Under the pieces are notes generated by a model that saw only the letters and a program-made list of their open reading frames with translations, was not told the origin of the DNA and made no database searches. From NCBI GenBank assembly GCA_036365455.1, contig JAWQUS010000023.1, positions 930,001-994,000 of the forward strand: 64,000 bases of DNA, read 5' to 3'. The translations under genes and the position numbers were made by a program. Source of the DNA: Macrosoma leucophasiata (lineage: Eukaryota; Arthropoda; Insecta; Lepidoptera; Hedylidae). Positions 1-11,386 of this stretch are shown here, piece by piece; positions within the stretch are counted from its first letter, which is position 1, and each line of letters opens with the position of its first letter.

Positions 1-57
1 ATCGAACTCAGGACCCCAGCGCAGCAGTAGAGGCCTGATGCCATTAGACTACTGAAG
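1..57 (-). repeat. tRNA-derived SINE fragment (family R3)
   Basis: Read on the minus strand, this is the start of a SINE also seen at 12355, 18064, 18335 and 49838. It has a tRNA-like head with an A-box-like segment (agtagtctaatggcatcagg) and a degenerate B box (GAGTTCGAT) at the window edge. Only the head is present because the window cuts it. Confidence 0.6.
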
Positions 58-60
58 TTA

Positions 61-960
61 TTCAATCTTATCTCCAGAGCAAAAACAAGCTTCTTCACAA
101 GTCCAAATCAAATTGGTGACTAGACTCTATTAATACCAAGGGTCTGACCGAGATTGCGTAAATACCGGTGACAGAGCCAAATCGTCCATTCCGGTAAAAA
201 ACGAACAATGTACGCAACGTCATCAGGTTCAGTAAGTCTGTGAGTGACGTCATCTCACCATGTACGGTGTCTCCCACGCCGGTGTTCACCTAATGCTGCC
301 ACCATACTCATGGCGAGAGATATAAGGTTCGGCGCAAACTCCCTGTTCCAACATCTTAGTCACCGTTTTATAAAATTTAATGAGGTAATGATGATAGTAA
401 TAGCGAGCTCGATAATTGAGCTTAACGCATAATTTCACGTTTTATCGCAAAATACTGGATAGTGGATAGATCTTAGCTCAAAGAGTAACAGCGTATTTAC
501 ACTGAAAATTCTTCTAGAGTATGTTCAGGAGCTGCAAAAGTCACCATCGATATTAAATACCTATTTTCATATGGAGACTACTCTAAAATTATGCACATTA
601 AAGCGCTTTTAAATTGAGACATCTAAAACCTGTCCTTTGCTAAATATTTTAATAGATTTTTTATGTAACTAATTTAACAAAAAATTATAATTTGCCCACA
701 TTTGTGGTACGTGAGAGACTATTATATTTAGAAGAACAAGTCTTTAATGCAAATGTACTGGACCGGTTTATGCCATGCACTATAGTTTAAGTATTACATG
801 ACAATAAAATGTTCATTATAGCATATTAAACACAGAGGCCACCCTTCCCGATTTTACCGAGACAGACCCGACTTTGACGAGATTGTCCCGCGTCTAGATG
901 TCACCTACTAATTTTGTCCTGATTTCTAAAAGTGGTTATAACTGCAGTCTGTTACCTGCA
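61..960. other. AT-rich stretch without recognisable features
   Basis: Short open frames here lack any family resemblance, splice context or codon bias. I see no gene, RNA or repeat that recurs elsewhere in the window. Confidence 0.5.
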
Positions 961-1160
961 CATTTACCAGAGATTAAAATGCAGATGCGTTGCCACCCCT
1001 GAGACCTGACTTATTATATCTCTGCGATTGCTATTACAGGGCCATACATTACCATCTAAGCGGCACACGATAGTGCTGAACACACCATTTAGCGGTAGAT
1101 AGATTAGATAATGCGGTGGTACCCACGCCCACGAGCACGAGCTCACACTTAGAACTCTAC
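961..1160 (-). repeat. Dispersed repeat R1, diverged copy
   Basis: Minus-strand copy of the most abundant dispersed family in the window (R1). It shows diverged versions of the R1 landmarks: the AAAATGCAGATGCGTTGCCA block, the CACGATAGTGCTGAACAC block, and the AATGCGGTGGT block near the head. The 3' third found in full copies is missing. Confidence 0.65.
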
Positions 1161-1666
1161 AACTAGTAATGATGACGATAGTTGATAGGTGAGGTGAATT
1201 AGATCGGATTCCGACCGTCTGTGATAACCATGTGACAGTCTCGATTTTTCACAAAAATTGGCAACCCTAAATAAATTTTCTATAAAAACAGTAACGAAAT
1301 TTACTGTATAGATTTTCTATTCTATACTTATAATCTTACAAAATTTCACACGGGTAAGATTCGGTGGAACAAGCTCAAAAAAGCCAAATCAAACAATCCG
1401 AGAACACGCATACGCACACAACGTGAGTGTAGCGCTCGCTTACATACAACCTCACTCTCGACCCATGAGAGATTTATCTAAGTAAATCCACTGTTTGCTC
1501 GCTTTTCTAAACGGAATATTGCCTGATCTGCCGTATGGATTCAAACTTTCCAGTTTGCATTGAACCTAACGTGATACGATGGACGTGCGTAGCGAGCTTG
1601 GCTGTACAGTTACATTGCCTTCGCTCGACAACCTCTCTAAAAAAGTAAAAACTTTATCACTTTTTT

Positions 1667-1945
1667 TTTATGTAATGGATGTGGTAAACAAGCTTGCAGT
1701 TCACATTGATGTTAAGTGATGACTGCAGCCTATAGACACAAAGACCAAGGTCAAAATGCAGATGCGTTACCACTCCCGGGGCCTAAGGTCTTATGCCTCT
1801 GTGCCGGAAATTACAGGACCGTACATTACCACCTGACCGGAACACGATAGTGTTGAACACTACCATTTAGCGGCAAGTATATTAGGTAATGCGGTGGTGC
1901 CTACGCCCGCGAGCTTCGTCACTGGAGCTCTACCACCAGTAAAAA
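1667..1945 (-). repeat. Dispersed repeat R1, near full length
   Basis: Near-complete minus-strand R1 copy. On its sense strand the element begins with CTGGTGGTAGAGCTC, carries CACTATCGTGTTCCGG, and ends near AACTGCATGCTTGTTTGCCA followed by an A-rich tail, here a T run at its left edge. The A tail suggests retroposition, so R1 may be a SINE or the 3' end of a non-LTR element. No coding frame is visible in it. Confidence 0.75.
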
Positions 1946-2429
1946 ATTACACTCGGCTCGTAGTCAAGCGTGCATCTTACTTTGAAAAAATCTAGCGCTC
2001 CCCTTAACTTATTTTGCCGAACGCAACCGTCATCGATAGTTTGTGCAGGATCCAGCTCTTCGTAAAAAAAAGAATAACATGAGATGTGACTTATCAGTGC
2101 GGCACAGTACATCGTCAAAGATGGCGGCGCATTTTGGTGGACGAGGCGTTTCACGTAAGTAATTATTGTCGCGTATATTTTGATGGGATGTTGCCACATA
2201 ATAGATAAATAAGGATGTTGCTATGTATCTGTTAGATTCTGTTAATAATAAACCAATTTCTTATATTTTTACAAATTTTTGTAGTAGTTTTCATGATTGT
2301 GTGATTAATTTTGCATCAAAATAAAACATGCACGTTCGTGCTGTTTAGGGTTTACTATACTTTCTCTATACAAAATACATTTCTTTGTATGGTGAATATT
2401 AAGGGTTTTTTTGTGTTTCAGGCTGCTTG

Positions 2430-3905
2430 CTTGACGAAAAAAATCTTACAAATGATGGGTATTGGCAATGACTCGGATATAGAGGTTTTTGAGGATTCTG
2501 ACAACGAGGAAACTGTATTTCAACCCGGCTGTCTTCAATAATCTATATGACCTCAATTTAGCTGAAGATCATGCTGATAATTTAAGAGATTAATAGGTGG
2601 AAGGTAGTCAAGCACCAAACACATCCGTACCAGCGCCTTCTTCCGTAGAACCGACAGTGGAGCATCCCAATCGCTCTGGTTCCCGCCCTCGCCACTGGAA
2701 AGTTAAAAATAATCAGCATATGAACTCTGGACGACCAGTTAAACTGGTAAGGGAACCGATTCAATACGTGCAAGAATGGTTACAACTAATACAAATTTAA
2801 ATTTTTTGAGAAAGACCGGGAATGAACCCTAAACTTCAATATCGGAGACACATAAACTTTTTGGTATCCATGTTTGAATGGGGTGCATTCTATTCCCAAG
2901 GCTACCTTTGTACTGGCGTAGTGGCATTTCTCTGGACAAAATAAGTAGCAAAATGAGTCGTGATCGATTCTTACAATTGCGAAATGCTCTGCTTGAGGTT
3001 AGCACCGATACTGCACCGCTTGTACAAACGTCGCTAGAATTCATTGTGGAAAGTCCAGCCAATGATAACCCAAGTACGAAATGGCATGGGAATCCTTTCC
3101 TGCTTATAACAATAAGGATTCCCGGGTACTAATTAATTGATGAACAGTTGATTCTTTTCACTAATCGATGCCCATTTGAGTAAGTTGTTAAAAATCAATC
3201 TCAGCCAGTTGGTCTGATAAAATATGTGCTAACAACCAGTGATGGGCTAACGTGAGACTATGATATTTATTAAGGAGCTAAAACAATGTTTGGAGACTTT
3301 AATCTTGGCCTTGCACCATCCGTAGTTTTGTATTTATCAGGAAGCGTTCCCGCAGGAAGTAGTTTGTATTACGAGTTACATTTTCCCACTATTCCATTGC
3401 TTTAAAGATTTTCATAGTAGGTATTTGATTGTGTTTTTGTTTATTTTTTTAAATAATTTTCCTAAAATGTTATTACTTAGTTATTAATAATAAGTCATTT
3501 TGTCAAATTTTATAATAATATTAAGATTTATTTACTACATTATTAATATATTAATTTTTTGTAATTATATATTAATTACAAAAAATGTTTATAATACATG
3601 TAGAATGACAAAATGTGCCTTTTTGACACTCATTATTGCAAATTATTAAGACTGATTATTACAACACGTAAATATTTAAAAAATAAGCATAATTCTATTG
3701 TTAATTATTGTCTAATTTGCCCAATCTACACAACAGTATATAATTATGCACGAATGTGCATATTTCAAACTATTCCTGAGGTGCACGATCGTGCAGGCGA
3801 TTTTCAGGAAAACCTGGCTTTTCCGATTTTTTTCAGCATTTTTCTTAGGTCGCCTAGACCCTTATAAATACGGCGTCTATCATGTGTCTGGTTGTAAAGG
3901 GTTAA
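2430..3905 (+). pseudogene. piggyBac-like transposase remnant
   Basis: Several short open stretches on the plus strand together resemble a piggyBac-type transposase (DDE_Tnp_1_7). An acidic N-terminal stretch (DSDIEVFEDSDNEE) lies at about 2470. A segment with LDKISSKMSRDRFLQLRNAL, typical of the family, lies at 2930-2990. Decayed pieces reading like PVGLIKYVLTTSDGLT and TMFGDFNLGLAPSVVLYLSG follow at 3200-3350. Stop codons and frame changes interrupt it throughout. At 3897 AAAGGG is followed by TTAA, which fits a piggyBac right end, but I did not find the matching left end. It is clearly non-functional. Assignment to piggyBac is from motif memory; a protein search would confirm it. Confidence 0.6.
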
Positions 3906-5062
3906 GCATTAAACTCGATACTCAGAAACTGGACTGCTAAAGGGAAAAACATGAACGTATTGAGTGTTGGCATCTATAAAACAATAGAAGAATAGTTGAC
4001 CGTTTTGATAAATAGAAATGTTCAATGCGATTGTTTACATCGTGTTGTTGGACCTAGTAAACATGGCGTGTTTGTGTTTGTGAAAACTTCTCACTAAACA
4101 CACCGTGCGAGCGTTGAACTCCGACCAAATTATATTTACCCGCATTGGGATGAATACTCGTAATCTTGTATTATAGACTATTCTTTTTCGGCCGTTAAAC
4201 AAGAATTCAAATGCTAAATTCGATTAATTTAAATTAGATAATTACGTCCAGAAGTAAGTTGTATATTTTTATTGGTAGAGATCCAGCGTCGAAGTTCTTG
4301 GATGAACTACGTCCACTGCATTGCCTACATTCATCATCATTCGTGCTGCTACTACTTTAGAGAGACGCCGGGTTTTAGACAAGCCGTGAGGATATGACTA
4401 TGCGCGTAGCCAGGATTTTCTTGGATGGAATCCAAATGGGATGAAGGGGAGGGTGACTCTTCCCATTGCATTTCTGACTTGGACCAATGCTGCTATTTAA
4501 ATTCAGTGTTGAAGCCAGTGAGGACACACTTTTTTTTTAAAGATCAGCCATTGACTGCTTGTCTAATTAGTTGCTCAAAACAGATTACTAATACATTTTG
4601 ATGTTGTGGTTATGGGTGCTCGGCAGCTACTATTTGACGTTATTGGAAGCTAGAGCAGATCAACCATTTTCTGGAACTGGTTATTCTTAGTTGCTCAAAG
4701 TCGATTAACCTGTTTATAAATACTATGTTGATGTCCTACAGTCACGAATGATCCGCCCTGCTAATTGACTTCCGTGGGTGCTGCAGCACCCACTAAGTTG
4801 GCGGCACCGGGCAGTTACTTCAATGATATAAACAAAAGATTCCGACGTCCTTGAGTGTACAGTTTGACGACGAGTGTCATCAACGCCGAGTTTCCTGTTC
4901 GTAATTGTATACGTAATATTATGTATCGTTTGCATAATTAATAAACTCGCTTCCGTATAGAACGTTAAGTCGAGACGTAAAATAACCTAACGCCTGTATT
5001 TCTCTTAGAGATCACACGTTGATGTGCCATCCATGTCTAATATTATTTTATATTTTACTGGT
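3906..5062. other. Gene-free stretch
   Basis: No open frame with family resemblance and no repeat that I can match elsewhere in the window. A short palindrome around GGTGCTGCAGCACC occurs near 4776. Confidence 0.45.
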
Positions 5063-5310
5063 TGTAGAGTTCCAGCGTAAAGGAGTCAAGCACGTAGGCG
5101 CCACCGGAACATTACCTAGTCTATTTGCCGCCAAATGATAGTGTTCAGCACTATCGTGTTTCCGTAAGATGGTAATGTATGGCCTCGTAATAACTATCAC
5201 AGAGGCATAACAACTTATGCCTCAGAGGATTTCGACCTTTAATTTTTGGGTTGTTTCGGTTCTTGTCAATATGAACTGCTTATTTGCCACCATCCATCAT
5301 TACATAAAAT
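5063..5310 (+). repeat. Dispersed repeat R1, second subfamily
   Basis: Plus-strand R1 variant. The order matches R1 (tgtagagttccag, then AGTGTTCAGCACTATCGTG, then a region matching AATATGAACTGCTTATTTGCC). It differs by AACTATCACAGAGGCATAAC in the middle. Similar variant copies are at 16940-17180 and 24350-24490. Confidence 0.6.
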
Positions 5311-5390
5311 GTAGAATTGTACTATACTCAGTAGCCAAGAAATAAGATAGTTAACAATCATCATTTTTCGCAATGACACATGCTAGTGGA

Positions 5391-5567
5391 AATATATTTT
5401 AAAGAAGAATGGAGGCCATAAGAAGTGAAGGAAAAATTTGGCAAATCAGATGTGGACTTTAGTAGCTCAGTTGGCAGAGCGGCTAGACTATATTTCCAGT
5501 CGCGGGTCGTGGGATCAAGCCCCGCCTGAAGTCAAATTTTTCTTTCCATTATCTTTAAAATATAGTT
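5391..5567 (+). repeat. tRNA-like sequence inside an inverted repeat (family R4)
   Basis: A 77-nt tRNA-like core at 5456-5532 is flanked by inverted arms. The left arm is 5391-5413 and the right arm 5545-5567 (AATATATTTTAAAGAAGAAT against its near complement). The core has pairing acceptor ends (ACTTTAG and CTGAAGT), a D-arm with tagctcagttggcagagcgg, and a degenerate T arm, so it is not an intact tRNA gene. The anticodon region resembles tRNA-Tyr, but I would not assign the isotype firmly. Related copies are at 23576-23724, 40552-40624 and 9561-9655. Confidence 0.6.
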
Positions 5568-5571
5568 TCGA

Positions 5572-5930
5572 AGCGCGCATGGCCCAGCGGCTGGTGTAGA
5601 TCGTAAGCGATCTACTCGGTTAAGCACTACGGCCGCGGTCGGGTAGTGTGATGGGTGACCGCTAGTGGCAAATTAAATGCGCGTTTCCGTGCTTCGGAGG
5701 GCACGTTAAGCCGTCGGTCCCGGTTGCTATCGATGGGTAGCAGTCGTTAAACCTTGTCGGAGGCCTTATGGGCGGTTTGAAAATATCCGACTACGGGTTG
5801 GCCACTAACCCACCCACCTCCACCAATCCGCATTGGAGCAGCGTGGTGGGGTAAGCTCCAGGGCTCCCTCCAAAAAGGAGAGAGACTCGTGCCCAGCAGT
5901 GGGACGTATAATGAGTTGCCATTATTTATT
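5572..5930 (+). repeat. SINE with ATT tail (family R2)
   Basis: One of three copies of a roughly 350-bp element. It begins GCGCATGGCCCAGCGGCTGG, continues through GATGGGTGACCGCTAGTGGC and GGTTGGCCACTAACCC, and ends GTGCCCAGCAGTGGGACG followed by an ATT-rich tail. Other copies are at 34838-35205 and 43578-43917. The 3' end is of a type widespread in lepidopteran SINE/LINE elements (from memory). No coding capacity. Confidence 0.75.
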
Positions 5931-5934
5931 ATAT

Positions 5935-6515
5935 ATCGTTTCTGATATAACATAGGTTCTTAAATCCTGTTAAGTTTCAAAGAGCGAAATCTATCTTGAA
6001 TATTATCACAAATTATAGGTCATTAATTATCCATATCAATCTCACGTAGAGGCGCTAGAAACATTTGAGTAGGTAGGTACAGTCAAGATCGCGTGAGCAT
6101 CAATATCTCGTTTTCATCTGAGCTTCGACTGACCAATTAGTGGCACGTGATTGTGTTTGGGAAGAATATTTTAATGCTTGATTCATATTTCGATTCTCCA
6201 GGGGTTTGTGAAAGTGTTATTTTTCTATAATTCGTAAACAAATAGTTTGTTTTGTTCACATCAATGTGAAGTGTATGCTTGTTTGCCCTTTCGTGGCAGA
6301 AAGCGAAGAGTTCTTCACCTTCTTACTAATCAAGTAGGTAGGCATAGAATACCTTAGAGTACAAATATAATCAGTGTTGCCAGATGGTCTCGGCGACGTA
6401 CCCCTAGAGTATTTTAGTTTCCGCCTAGAAATCCCCTAGAATATCTTTTAAAAAAATGATGGGGAATCTAACCCGACACTCTCTATCTACAACTCCGAAT
6501 TCTGCGGTAGTACCC
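5935..6515. other. Gene-free stretch
   Basis: AT-rich sequence with no gene, RNA or recurring repeat that I recognise. Confidence 0.45.
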
Positions 6516-6518
6516 TTA

Positions 6519-6740
6519 ACTACGAGGGTGGATCCAAAAGTTCGAAGCCTGACCAAGAAAATGAAAGAAAAGTGGGTCTAATTTTATTTTTATTTTTCGA
6601 CATAGTCTCCATCTAGCTCAACACACTTCTTCCACCTGAACTGCAACTTGTTTATCCCCTCGAAAAAAAAAGATTCCGGAAGGTCGGCGAAATACTCGTT
6701 TACTGCGACTATCACCTCATCTTTGGTCGAAAATTTCAAT
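6519..6740 (-). pseudogene. mariner transposase C-terminal fragment
   Basis: The minus strand at 6737-6594 encodes a peptide containing DEVIVAVNEYFADLP and RWKKCVELDGDYVEK and then a stop. This is the usual C-terminus of many mariner transposases. Next to it lies TACGAGGGTGGATCCAAAAG (6518-6537), which looks like a mariner terminal repeat. The catalytic domain and the other end are absent, so this is a 5'-truncated relic. It belongs to a different lineage from the mariner at 25396. Confidence 0.7.
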
Positions 6741-7244
6741 CGTATCAAAGGTTTTATGATATCATTGGTGCAAAATGATGTACATGCTCATTAGAGGGGC
6801 TTGCTTGATAAACGATTAAGTTTGACGGATTAGGAATTTACGTTTATTATTTTTTTAATTTTTAACAAAAATGTAATAGTAAAATTACTGTTTGTTTATG
6901 GCATTCGTTATCTTCAACATCTCGAAGCTCCACCTGATGATGGAAAAACATTAAAAACACAACGTCAGAAATATATGTTCATATAAATTTCCCCTAAAAA
7001 ATCCTCCAAATATTTTCCCTTCCTATTATAGGAACAACACACAATTATACTTCATATAAATGGATTCCCTGGTGCGACGCTCTAGTTGCCAACCACGTTG
7101 CGTGCCACGTGGAACATTTATTTTTTATTTAAATTTTCATTTTTCAGGTATGTACATAATTTCTTTTCTCACCATATCTATGACACTTGACACGTCACTT
7201 GACGTCACTCACGACAGTGACCGTAAACAAAATGGCGGACGGTG

Positions 7245-7490
7245 GTGGTGGCATTACCTAATATACTTGCCGCTAAATGATAGTATTCAGCACTATCGTG
7301 TTCCGGCCAGGTGGTAATCTACGGCCCTGTAATTTCCAGCACAGAGGCATAACACCTTAGATTTCAGGAGTGGTAACGCATATGCATTTGACCATGGTCT
7401 TGATTTGGGTGTCTATAGGCTGCAGTCATCACTTAACATCAATGTGAACTGCATGCTTGTTTCCCACTTCCATTACATAAAAAATCAAAA
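7245..7490 (+). repeat. Dispersed repeat R1
   Basis: Plus-strand R1 copy that includes the CACTATCGTGTTCCGG block and the AACTGCATGCTTGTTT end, followed by an A-rich tail. Confidence 0.75.
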
Positions 7491-7509
7491 AAGGTACACT
7501 AACACCAAT

Positions 7510-7900
7510 AGTCAAAATACAAACGCGTTGCATCCCCTGAGGTCTAAGATATTTTCCCTCTGTGATAGTTATTACGGGGCTATACATAACCATCTACCAT
7601 CTCACCGGAAAGCAGTTCCTGCCCAGAACTTGGTAATTGTGGAACGAGCTTCCCTCTGAGGTGTTTCCTAGGTGCTGCAATATCTTCCAAAGAGGCGTCA
7701 AAAGAGTACTTCAGTGCTGGCAGCGCGTTGGCAACTCCCCTGATGTTGCAAATGTTCATAGGCGACGGTGACCACTTTCCATCAGGTGGCCCGTCTGCAT
7801 GTCTGTCAGCCTAACGACATAAAAAAAAGATAGATTAGGTAATACGGTGGTGCCAACGCCCTTGAGTCCCTGCGCTGGAACTCTACCACCAGTGAAAAAA
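7510..7900 (-). repeat. R1 copy interrupted by a LINE 3' fragment
   Basis: A minus-strand R1 copy is split. Its 3' half lies at 7510-7607 and its 5' half resumes at about 7830 with ATAGATTAGGTAATACGGTG. Between them (7608-7829) is plus-strand sequence encoding WNELPSEVFPRCCNIFQRGV, which resembles the C-terminal end of CR1-like non-LTR retrotransposon reverse transcriptases, ending in an A-rich tail. The LINE fragment therefore inserted into an older R1. Confidence 0.55.
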
Positions 7901-8008
7901 TTTAACCATCAATTTTCAAAATCCATGCTGACCTACATAGTAAGCAAGCAGTCGTCAACTATGTAAGTGCCTTGGATTAGAAGAATCAATAAAACTTTTT
8001 ATCTCCAG

Positions 8009-8125
8009 GCATTTGAAGACAGGTGGCGCAGCGTTGATTCAATGCGAGGTATGTCCATCATAGTTCTGGTGGCCTTACTAGTTTTTCTGGCTGCCGTAGC
8101 TATGCCAGGCGTTCCCATTTGCCCG
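8009..8125 (+). CDS. Possible orphan exon encoding a signal peptide
   Basis: A pyrimidine-rich acceptor (tttttatctccag, ending at 8008) precedes an open stretch with ATG at 8042. It encodes a short basic start, a strongly hydrophobic core (SIIVLVALLVFLAAVA), and then MPGVPICP. A possible donor (CCCG|gtaaaa) follows at 8126. The layout would suit the first coding exon of a small secreted peptide, with signal cleavage after AVA. I do not recognise the peptide and found no partner exon. The surroundings are repeats, so this may be chance. Confidence 0.25.
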
Positions 8126-8219
8126 GTAAAAAAGAAGTTGGACTACCGGATACCGGATAGGTTCTCAATAATATTTGCAACAGTGTTAGGTGATAAGTTG
8201 TTTTTTTAGATAAAAAACA

Positions 8220-8262
8220 CATAATTTGACTAACTTTTGAGATAAAAGTTAGTCAAATTATG
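8220..8262. repeat. Perfect 19-bp hairpin
   Basis: CATAATTTGACTAACTTTT at 8220-8238 is followed by a 5-nt spacer and its exact complement at 8244-8262. It is not part of a repeat family seen elsewhere in the window. It may be a small palindromic MITE remnant or a structured RNA element. Confidence 0.7.
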
Positions 8263-8282
8263 TAAAAGGTAATTGGTTTTTA

Positions 8283-8510
8283 ATATACTTGCCGCTAAAC
8301 GGTAGTGTTCAGCACAATCGTGTTCCGGTCAGGTGGTAATGTACGGCCCTGTAATTTCCGGCACAGAGGCATAACATCTTAGGCCTCAGGAGTGGTAACG
8401 CATCTCCATTTTGACCTTGATCTTGATTTGAGTGTCTAAAGGCTGCAGTCATCACTTAACATCAATGTGAACTGCATGATTGTTTGCCACTTCAATTACA
8501 TACAAAAGTT
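8283..8510 (+). repeat. Dispersed repeat R1
   Basis: Plus-strand R1 copy lacking the first 40 or so bases. It has GTTCAGCACAATCGTGTTCC, the GGCATAACATCTTAGGCCTC block, and the AACTGCATGATTGTTTGCCA end. Confidence 0.75.
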
Positions 8511-8514
8511 ATAT

Positions 8515-9716
8515 TTAATTTCTAACTAACTACGAGTATGTACTGAAATGATATCAAAATTTTTCGACTTCTGTAGGTTACATAAGTTTGTAGAACAGTG
8601 GTGGCGGGTTTGAACCCGGATACTGCAAATAGGCAATCGGACAGCTATCGAAAATAAATGTAAACTATGATTAGAATGAATGTTTGTAAAATAATACGAT
8701 GACTCATTAAATATTTTCGTGAAATATTAATGAAATATACATTTAAATTGCAAAATAAAATGAAATTTTAACATAACATCACATAGGACGTGTCGTCATA
8801 TTATTATGATCGTACAACAAATATTTAACACAAGTGATACTTTGATTTATTGGCTCTTTTTTGGATATTTTCTACGTTAGGTAAAACAAGTTAGACGAAA
8901 TTCAACAAAATACATTTGCACTTGGTTAGTCGAATGGAATTAAAAGCTTCACTTTGATTTCGAACAGTTGACGTCACATTGTTCAGAGTCATTCAGCACC
9001 GTTTTAGTTTGTTGTACTTTAACATGTTTACATTTAACCATAACAAATTAATGTTTCTTTAACCATAACAAATTAATATTTCTTATGGTTAAATAAACGT
9101 CTAAAGAATAATTTTAGACACATTCTCAATGTCTGACCCCTTTTGTTGCCAAAGTAGACAAACCTACAGACGAAGAGACAGATACAAGTTATATTTGGGA
9201 CCTTACAATTAGACTATTTATAAAATCAAAGAGGAAACTACCAAAAAGATGGTTTCTCTTTTACAAAATGTTTAATCTATTCGTAATTAGTGTTGCAACA
9301 ATAACGGAACGAATTGGAACGAAAAACGAATATCGTTCACATCGATAATGAAATATTTCCGTACGATATCATCGATAATATTAGCATAATTTACATTTTT
9401 CACTTCTTTTTTTAACTCTAATTAATGTATTAATTGTTATTCACTTTAGGTGTTATTCACATTCTTGTAATTTGACCTATCACAAGTATTATTTCCAAGT
9501 GATTAAATGGAAATTCCAATTGAATTTAATTTTAGAAAATAAAAAAAATCGGAAATAAAAATTTTGACTTCGGGCAGGAATCGAACCTGCGAATTTTGCT
9601 TTCCGTTTTTTTTTTAATTTCTGAAGTTCACTCGCATGTGTTATTGCGAAAAATAATTAGTACAATGAATTGAATTTTTATTCATACAGATCACATGGAC
9701 GGTAAGTCACGAAGTT
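8515..9716. other. AT-rich stretch with an R4 relic
   Basis: No gene seen. At 9561-9600 the minus strand holds the 3' half of the R4 tRNA-like core (ttcgggcaggaatcgaacct on the plus strand). At 9633-9655 is the R4 flank tcgcatgtgttattgcg. A short direct repeat (TTAACCATAACAAATTAAT) occurs twice at 9030-9080. Confidence 0.5.
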
Positions 9717-9925
9717 ACTGGTGGTAGAGCTCTAGTGATGCAGCTCGCGGGCGTAGGCACTACCGCAGTACCTAATATACTTGCCGCTAAATGGTAGTGT
9801 TCAGCACTATCGTGTTCCGGTCAGGTGGTAATGTACGGCCCTGTAATTTTCGGCACAGAGCCATAACACCTTAGGCCTCAGGAGTGGTCCTTCGGGGATT
9901 ACAGGCGTGAAGTTACGATATCATG
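9717..9925 (+). repeat. R1 joined to the 3' end of SINE R3
   Basis: A plus-strand R1 copy runs to the GGCCTCAGGAGTGG block at about 9886. It then switches abruptly to CCTTCGGGGATTACAGGCGT, which is the 3' end of the R3 SINE (compare 18625-18655). The junction is either an insertion followed by deletion or a chimaeric retrotranscript. Confidence 0.6.
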
Positions 9926-10620
9926 ACCCTCGTTTCAAACAGTCGTAAAACACCATTGGATCAATCGGGTCGGCTTGGTTATTACCCAGTAATGTTTTGC
10001 ATAAACTGAGAGAAACATTATTTTTCTTTCTAAGCCCTCAGCGAATTAAAGTTACATTTTTAATTATTTCAAATTGAATCTCATGCCACGACAGTCCCCA
10101 CAACAATGAGGTCATTAGCCAAACAAACATTTAGCATAGAATTACAGTATCTTCCGTCAGACGTGGACAAGAAGAATACGCACTTCCCACGGTGCAGCCG
10201 ATGCGCTCGTTCAATGTGGAAATTAATTTTGAAATTGTCTTTTATTTGTACGTCTGGAGGACTTGATGGGTAATTAGATACAATGCATTGGGTTTCGAGT
10301 GGACAAAGGGGAAAACGGTACTCTATTATATTGAGAATCACATCACATTTAGTTCTGAAGTAGTAGGCAAGTAACCTACTATTGTTTAGAGCTTACATTT
10401 TTAAGTTAGATCCTGAAATTACAGCATCACAGATGAGCTGTGTAAGACAGTTCCCCCGATAAGATGCCTTGCCCTTGTGTATTGTGTGATACTACCATTT
10501 AATGGCAGACTTTTTTTTTATGTTATCGGAAATAAGCCGTTCATGGCAAGGATAAAAAAGGATAACTAGCGAAATGGGACTTTACGGAGGGTTTCGCACG
10601 AGATGCACTGAGCATTGCTC
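9926..10620. other. Gene-free stretch
   Basis: A minus-strand open frame at 10341-10081 has no convincing family match. No recurring repeat recognised. Confidence 0.4.
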
Positions 10621-10623
10621 TCA

Positions 10624-10924
10624 CCATAGAGCAACGCGGGCCACCGGCCGCCGCGGTGGACCGGAGGGGAGTAGCCATAGCGTTTATTACCAATGCAAAA
10701 CAGTCTGTCATTATTTGCGGGGAGAAATACGTGTGACACACACACACATTTCAAAAATCGTCTGTTACTACGAAACTGACACCTTGACTTTAACAAAATA
10801 GGCGAGGCTAGGCGACGGGTATAGGCCCAATTGGGCTTGTACTTTGACAGAGGGGAAAGCCTGCATATGGCTACTCCCCTCCAACTCCGGTCCGCCGCGG
10901 CCGGTGGCCCGTGTTGCTCTATGG
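10624..10924. mobile_element. GC-ended palindromic MITE (family R5)
   Basis: Long terminal inverted repeats: CATAGAGCAACGCGGGCCAC at 10625 against the complement of GGTGGCCC...GTTGCTCTATGG ending at 10924. Further inward, ggaggggagtagccat matches atggctactcccctcc. Flanks GCTCTCAC and GCTTTCAC look like an 8-9 bp target duplication with one change. A related copy is at 32312-32622 and a solo end at 40870-40937. Non-coding. The duplication length would suit a Mutator-like or similar element, but this is inference. Confidence 0.7.
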
Positions 10925-11204
10925 CTTTCACAAATAAACTAAAAACTGAATTGTGAGAGAAACTGAACTTAGATAATTATTCTATTTATTAATTTAATTA
11001 TTCTAGTGTATGTAATGGACCTAATTAAGTATTTGTGTATGGATAATTTTGTTGTTTACATATTTTTATAAGTATATGGTATATATAAATATATATTTTT
11101 ATATACAATATTTTTATCTATGTATTTGATATAATAATGATATAATTCAATTAATTTAATACTTTAATACTATTATTACTGTCTTTTTAATTTTTTTTTC
11201 TTGC

Positions 11205-11328
11205 ACCTTTATTGCTTCTTCTCTTTACTACCCAATGGTTGACTGGGAGAGAATGCCATGAGGCATTAAGTCCGCCATATGTACATATGCTCAATGTGCA
11301 TTAAAGAGTAAAATAAATAAATAAATAA
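11205..11328 (+). repeat. Non-LTR retrotransposon 3' tail (family R7)
   Basis: It contains GGTTGACTGG and GGCATTAAGTCCGCC, then TGTGCATTAAAG and a run of TAAA repeats. The same ending occurs at 41020-41111 and in a diverged form at 53130-53220, where it follows a recognisable LINE coding end. This is therefore a severely 5'-truncated LINE insertion. Confidence 0.65.
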
Positions 11329-11386
11329 AACCATGGATCATAAAAGGCCGCAGTCAGTTTAATATTTGCAAAAAGTTTTTTTATAC

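Noticed and set aside
5456..5532. Functional tRNA gene
   Set aside because: The T arm lacks a good GGTTCGA core, and the sequence belongs to a dispersed family with inverted arms.
10081..10341. Minus-strand 86-codon frame containing IERAHRLHRGK
   Set aside because: The IERAHRL string recalls LINE ORF1 proteins, but the rest does not fit and there is no flanking LINE sequence. Not enough to call.
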